Source: Paramecium sonneborni
Taxonomy: Eukaryota > Ciliophora > Oligohymenophorea > Peniculida > Parameciidae
Reading direction: 5' to 3'
NCBI GenBank assembly: GCA_905182985.1
Contig: CAJJDN010000057.1
Span: 498,581-562,118, forward strand
DNA: 63,538 bases
Shown here: piece after piece, positions 61,140 to 63,538 of the stretch
Position numbering within the stretch: position 1 is the first letter of the stretch
How the letters are laid out: each line of letters starts with the position of its first letter
The notes under the pieces: model-generated
Told to the model about the DNA's origin: nothing
Database searches by the model: none
What the model saw: only the letters and a program-made list of their open reading frames with translations
Position numbers and translations under genes: made by a program

Positions 61140-62650
61140 ATTAATTAAAGAAAATTATGAGAAATTGATAGTTGAAGTTAAAATATATTTTAATTTTGAT
61201 AACGATAAGGAGTTTAATGAGAAGATATAATAAACCATATATGAATTCAAAAATAAATAAGATGATTATGAACTTTAAAGCATATTTCCAAAACACACAA
61301 ATTTTGGTATTCAATGATTGTATATAACCTAAATATTTGATGGAAGTATTGGAATAAAAATTTTTAACATTTATTTAAGAATTTAAGGATAAGATGGATG
61401 ATTAGCTAAATCAATCATCAAATCAAAATTAAGGAGAATGATCAGAGGGATAGACTTTTAAGGTTGAAGAAGATATTTAAATAAACAAACTTGGACTTAA
61501 ACTATAACAAAATTTATTGTTTTTTATGATCTAAAATGGAAACTTTCATCTTCACTTACTCTTACTTGTTCTTCAAATAAAAAAATTGGAGTCAATATAA
61601 ATTCTGATTCAGTTTATTATAACTTAATGGAGCTGATTAGAAAGGCAAAAATTACTTGATTTCCAAATATGTATTATCTGATTTAATATTGCTTAGGATT
61701 AGTTGGAACTAAAAACTTAAAAAATAGTAATCAAAAATAATCATATTATTATTTTTTTAAATTATAAAAAGCAATTATGAAAAGGAGACACTTTTAAAGA
61801 CTGAAAATCTTATTGAATTTTAATACTTTTTGATGATTAGAATTAAATAATATATATTTTATAATTAGATATTGTAAGAATTCTTTCGACAATATTTTAA
61901 GATAAAAAAACCCATAGTAGAATCACAAAATGTCTGATATTTTAGAAAAAGTTATGAAGAAAAAAATAAAATTGTGTTTTTTAAACTAATAAATTATAGA
62001 TGACCTTAATAGAATAATTTTGGTAATAGTAATATTAAAAATTAACTATTATAAATTAAAGATTGATAAATTCAACTGTGTAGCAATATTAAAATAAGTT
62101 ATCAAAGAAGAGAGAATTTATTAGATAACTAAAATTTCAATTATAAATAGAAAAATAATTTATTGCCTAAGAATAAAATAGATTAATAATTTATTGAAGG
62201 AATAAGAAAAACTAAACATTAAAAAATTTCCTTCTTTATGCCAATAGGGCAAACATTTGAGGGTACTCACCTCAATTGATTAAGTATTTAGAATTCAATA
62301 ATTTAGAAAATAATACCTAAAGGATAATGAAGATAAAGATTAGAATAAAAAATCTAATCAATATTTGTAACTTTGAATCATAAGTATAAATATTTTAATA
62401 ATAATGAGGAATAGATAATTAAGTAATAATGGTATTTTCTACCTTTTAGATATTCGAGATTGTTCAAATTTTATTTATGGAGAAATACTAAATTTAAAAA
62501 CATTATCCTTCTTAGATCTTAAGATTTTATTCTACATAGAGATTTTTTTGAAACCTGATTTGATTATGTTGCAATAAAGTCTCCAATAAATAGTAATTTG
62601 CAAATATTTATACAATAAAAGAGAAACCATCTTGTTAAAAGGTCAAGAAA
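61140..62650 (+). pseudogene. Decayed kinase-like sequence
   Basis: Near 61190 the frame reads FDNDKEFNEKIQQTIYEFKN, which looks coding and then breaks. Near 62505-62565 the plus strand reads RSQDFILHRD, then, after a frame break in a run of T, LKPDLIMLQ. Together this resembles a kinase catalytic loop (HRDLKPDN). No glycine loop or DFG motif can be placed, so it is a broken remnant if it is a kinase at all. Confidence 0.35.
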
Positions 62651-63224
62651 TACAATCAGTGGATATAAAAAAACTAATTATACGAAAATAATTCTGAACA
62701 TTCCTAGCTAAAGTCTGTTTAAATACTTGGGAAATTAGTAGCAAGTTATTAAACAAAAAAGTGACTTAGAATTTATTATGAAATAATTATAAAAAGCTAA
62801 GGACACATAATTATATTATGGTATTATTATATTTAATATGTGTAATATATTTTATAATTATGGTATGAATAGTAAAAATTAAATGTTATTTTATTATTCC
62901 TTCAAAATATTTAGTAAAGTAGTAATTCAGTAAAAAAAGATGTATTCAATAAATTTATTTGGATAATTAGGAATTTTCAGCTGAATGATTTTTTTTAAAG
63001 CCTCAGTTTATTATGAATAAAAGGAGTGCAAAAGTTAAGGGAGCTGTGAGATAAAAAATCCATATAGATTTTATAAAATAAACCATAAAGTCTTAGAAAT
63101 TGTTTTACTTAAAATATTGTAATTGATTCATAAATTCTAATGAAATCAGTTTTTGTTATTAAGCTAAGATATTTTTATTAAAAAATATCAGAAAAAAAGT
63201 TGATAAATATATTTTATAAAAATC

Positions 63225-63538
63225 TATAAATCGTATTTAAAAATATTTTATAAAATGTCTTTTATAAAAAATTATCAAATATGTTTTTAAAATGTCTATT
63301 ATAAAAAATTATCCAACAATTTTTTAAAATGTATTATATCAAATTAATATCAGAATATTGTAAATAATCTATTTGATTAAAAATTATCAAACAATTTTTT
63401 AAAATGTATATTTTATGAACAAGTATCAAACAATGTTTTTAAAATGTTTTATATAAAAAATTTTCAAATATGTTTTTAATATGTATGTAATAAAAAACTA
63501 TCAAACAGTTTTTTAAAATGTATTTAATAAAAAATCAT
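63225..63538. repeat. Degenerate ~38-bp tandem repeat
   Basis: The element AAAAATTATCAAACAATTTT plus TTAAAATGT recurs at spacings of about 35-40 bp (AAAATGT near 63252, 63289, 63327, 63400, 63440 and 63514, with a variant near 63479). The array reaches the window edge. Confidence 0.75.

Larger units (their letters stand above)
57693..63538. other. Gene-poor right flank
   Basis: Nearly 6 kb without an intact gene. It contains a second exact direct duplication across an N (59061-60943), degraded protein-like traces around 61140-62650, and a degenerate short-period repeat at the right end. No telomeric C4A2/C3A3-type repeat is present. Confidence 0.6.

Noticed and set aside
1..63538. tRNA, rRNA, riboswitch, bacterial promoter or telomere signals
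   Set aside because: I looked for cloverleaf-like GGTTCRAAT boxes, rRNA cores and C4A2/C3A3 telomeric repeats and found none; bacterial elements do not apply to this genome.

Overview
This window is ciliate macronuclear-type DNA, most likely from Paramecium. Open frames make sense only if TAA and TAG encode glutamine and TGA is the sole stop. Introns are minute (21-31 nt, GTA...TAG/AAG), base composition is very AT-rich, and genes sit tens of bases apart on both strands. Removing the introns I inferred brings all but one of the spliced genes to a multiple of three; the exception is the CBM48 gene, which is one base over. A trichocyst matrix protein gene, a ciliate exocytosis family, supports the same placement. 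Gene models were built by hand translation; family assignments rest on motif recognition, not searches.

Layout. 1-1064: 5' part of a ULK/CaMK-like kinase (minus), cut by the window edge. 1065-4870: gene-poor. 4871-24313: a dense block with an SLX9-like ribosome-biogenesis factor, SF-assemblin, a coiled-coil protein, a twin-CX3C small protein, an importin-7/8-like karyopherin, a WD40 protein, a myristoylation-type protein with a 57-bp coiled-coil repeat and a C-terminal CBM48 domain, a vWFA protein, an ankyrin protein, a small coiled-coil protein, an alpha/beta hydrolase, a COMMD protein and a kanadaptin (FHA) homologue. 24849-30947: a double-kinase protein with a long Q/Y/S/P repeat, followed by another kinase. 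30975-38551: a SAPS-domain (PP6 regulatory) protein, a double-GAF protein, a small acidic protein, striatin, a trichocyst matrix protein and an RPA2-like protein. 39460-48249: one uninterrupted 2929-residue frame for a STAND NTPase (NACHT, pentapeptide repeats, about 20 WD40 repeats). 50687-57692: a WD40 protein, a MYB protein and a SET-domain methyltransferase. 57693-63538: gene-poor, with decayed kinase-like sequence and a degenerate ~38-bp satellite at the right end.

The genes are mostly unrelated housekeeping, cytoskeletal and signalling genes rather than one pathway. Signalling is over-represented: four kinase domains in three genes, phosphatase-associated subunits (SAPS, striatin), GAF, FHA and NACHT-WD40.

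The most unusual items are the double-kinase/Q-repeat protein, the single-frame NACHT-pentapeptide-WD40 giant with an N-terminal ubiquitin-tail-like RLRGGG, and the CBM48 coiled-coil repeat gene with a one-base homopolymer shift near its start. Two exact direct duplications (1082 and 941 bp), each split by a single N, look like unmerged contig overlaps rather than biology.
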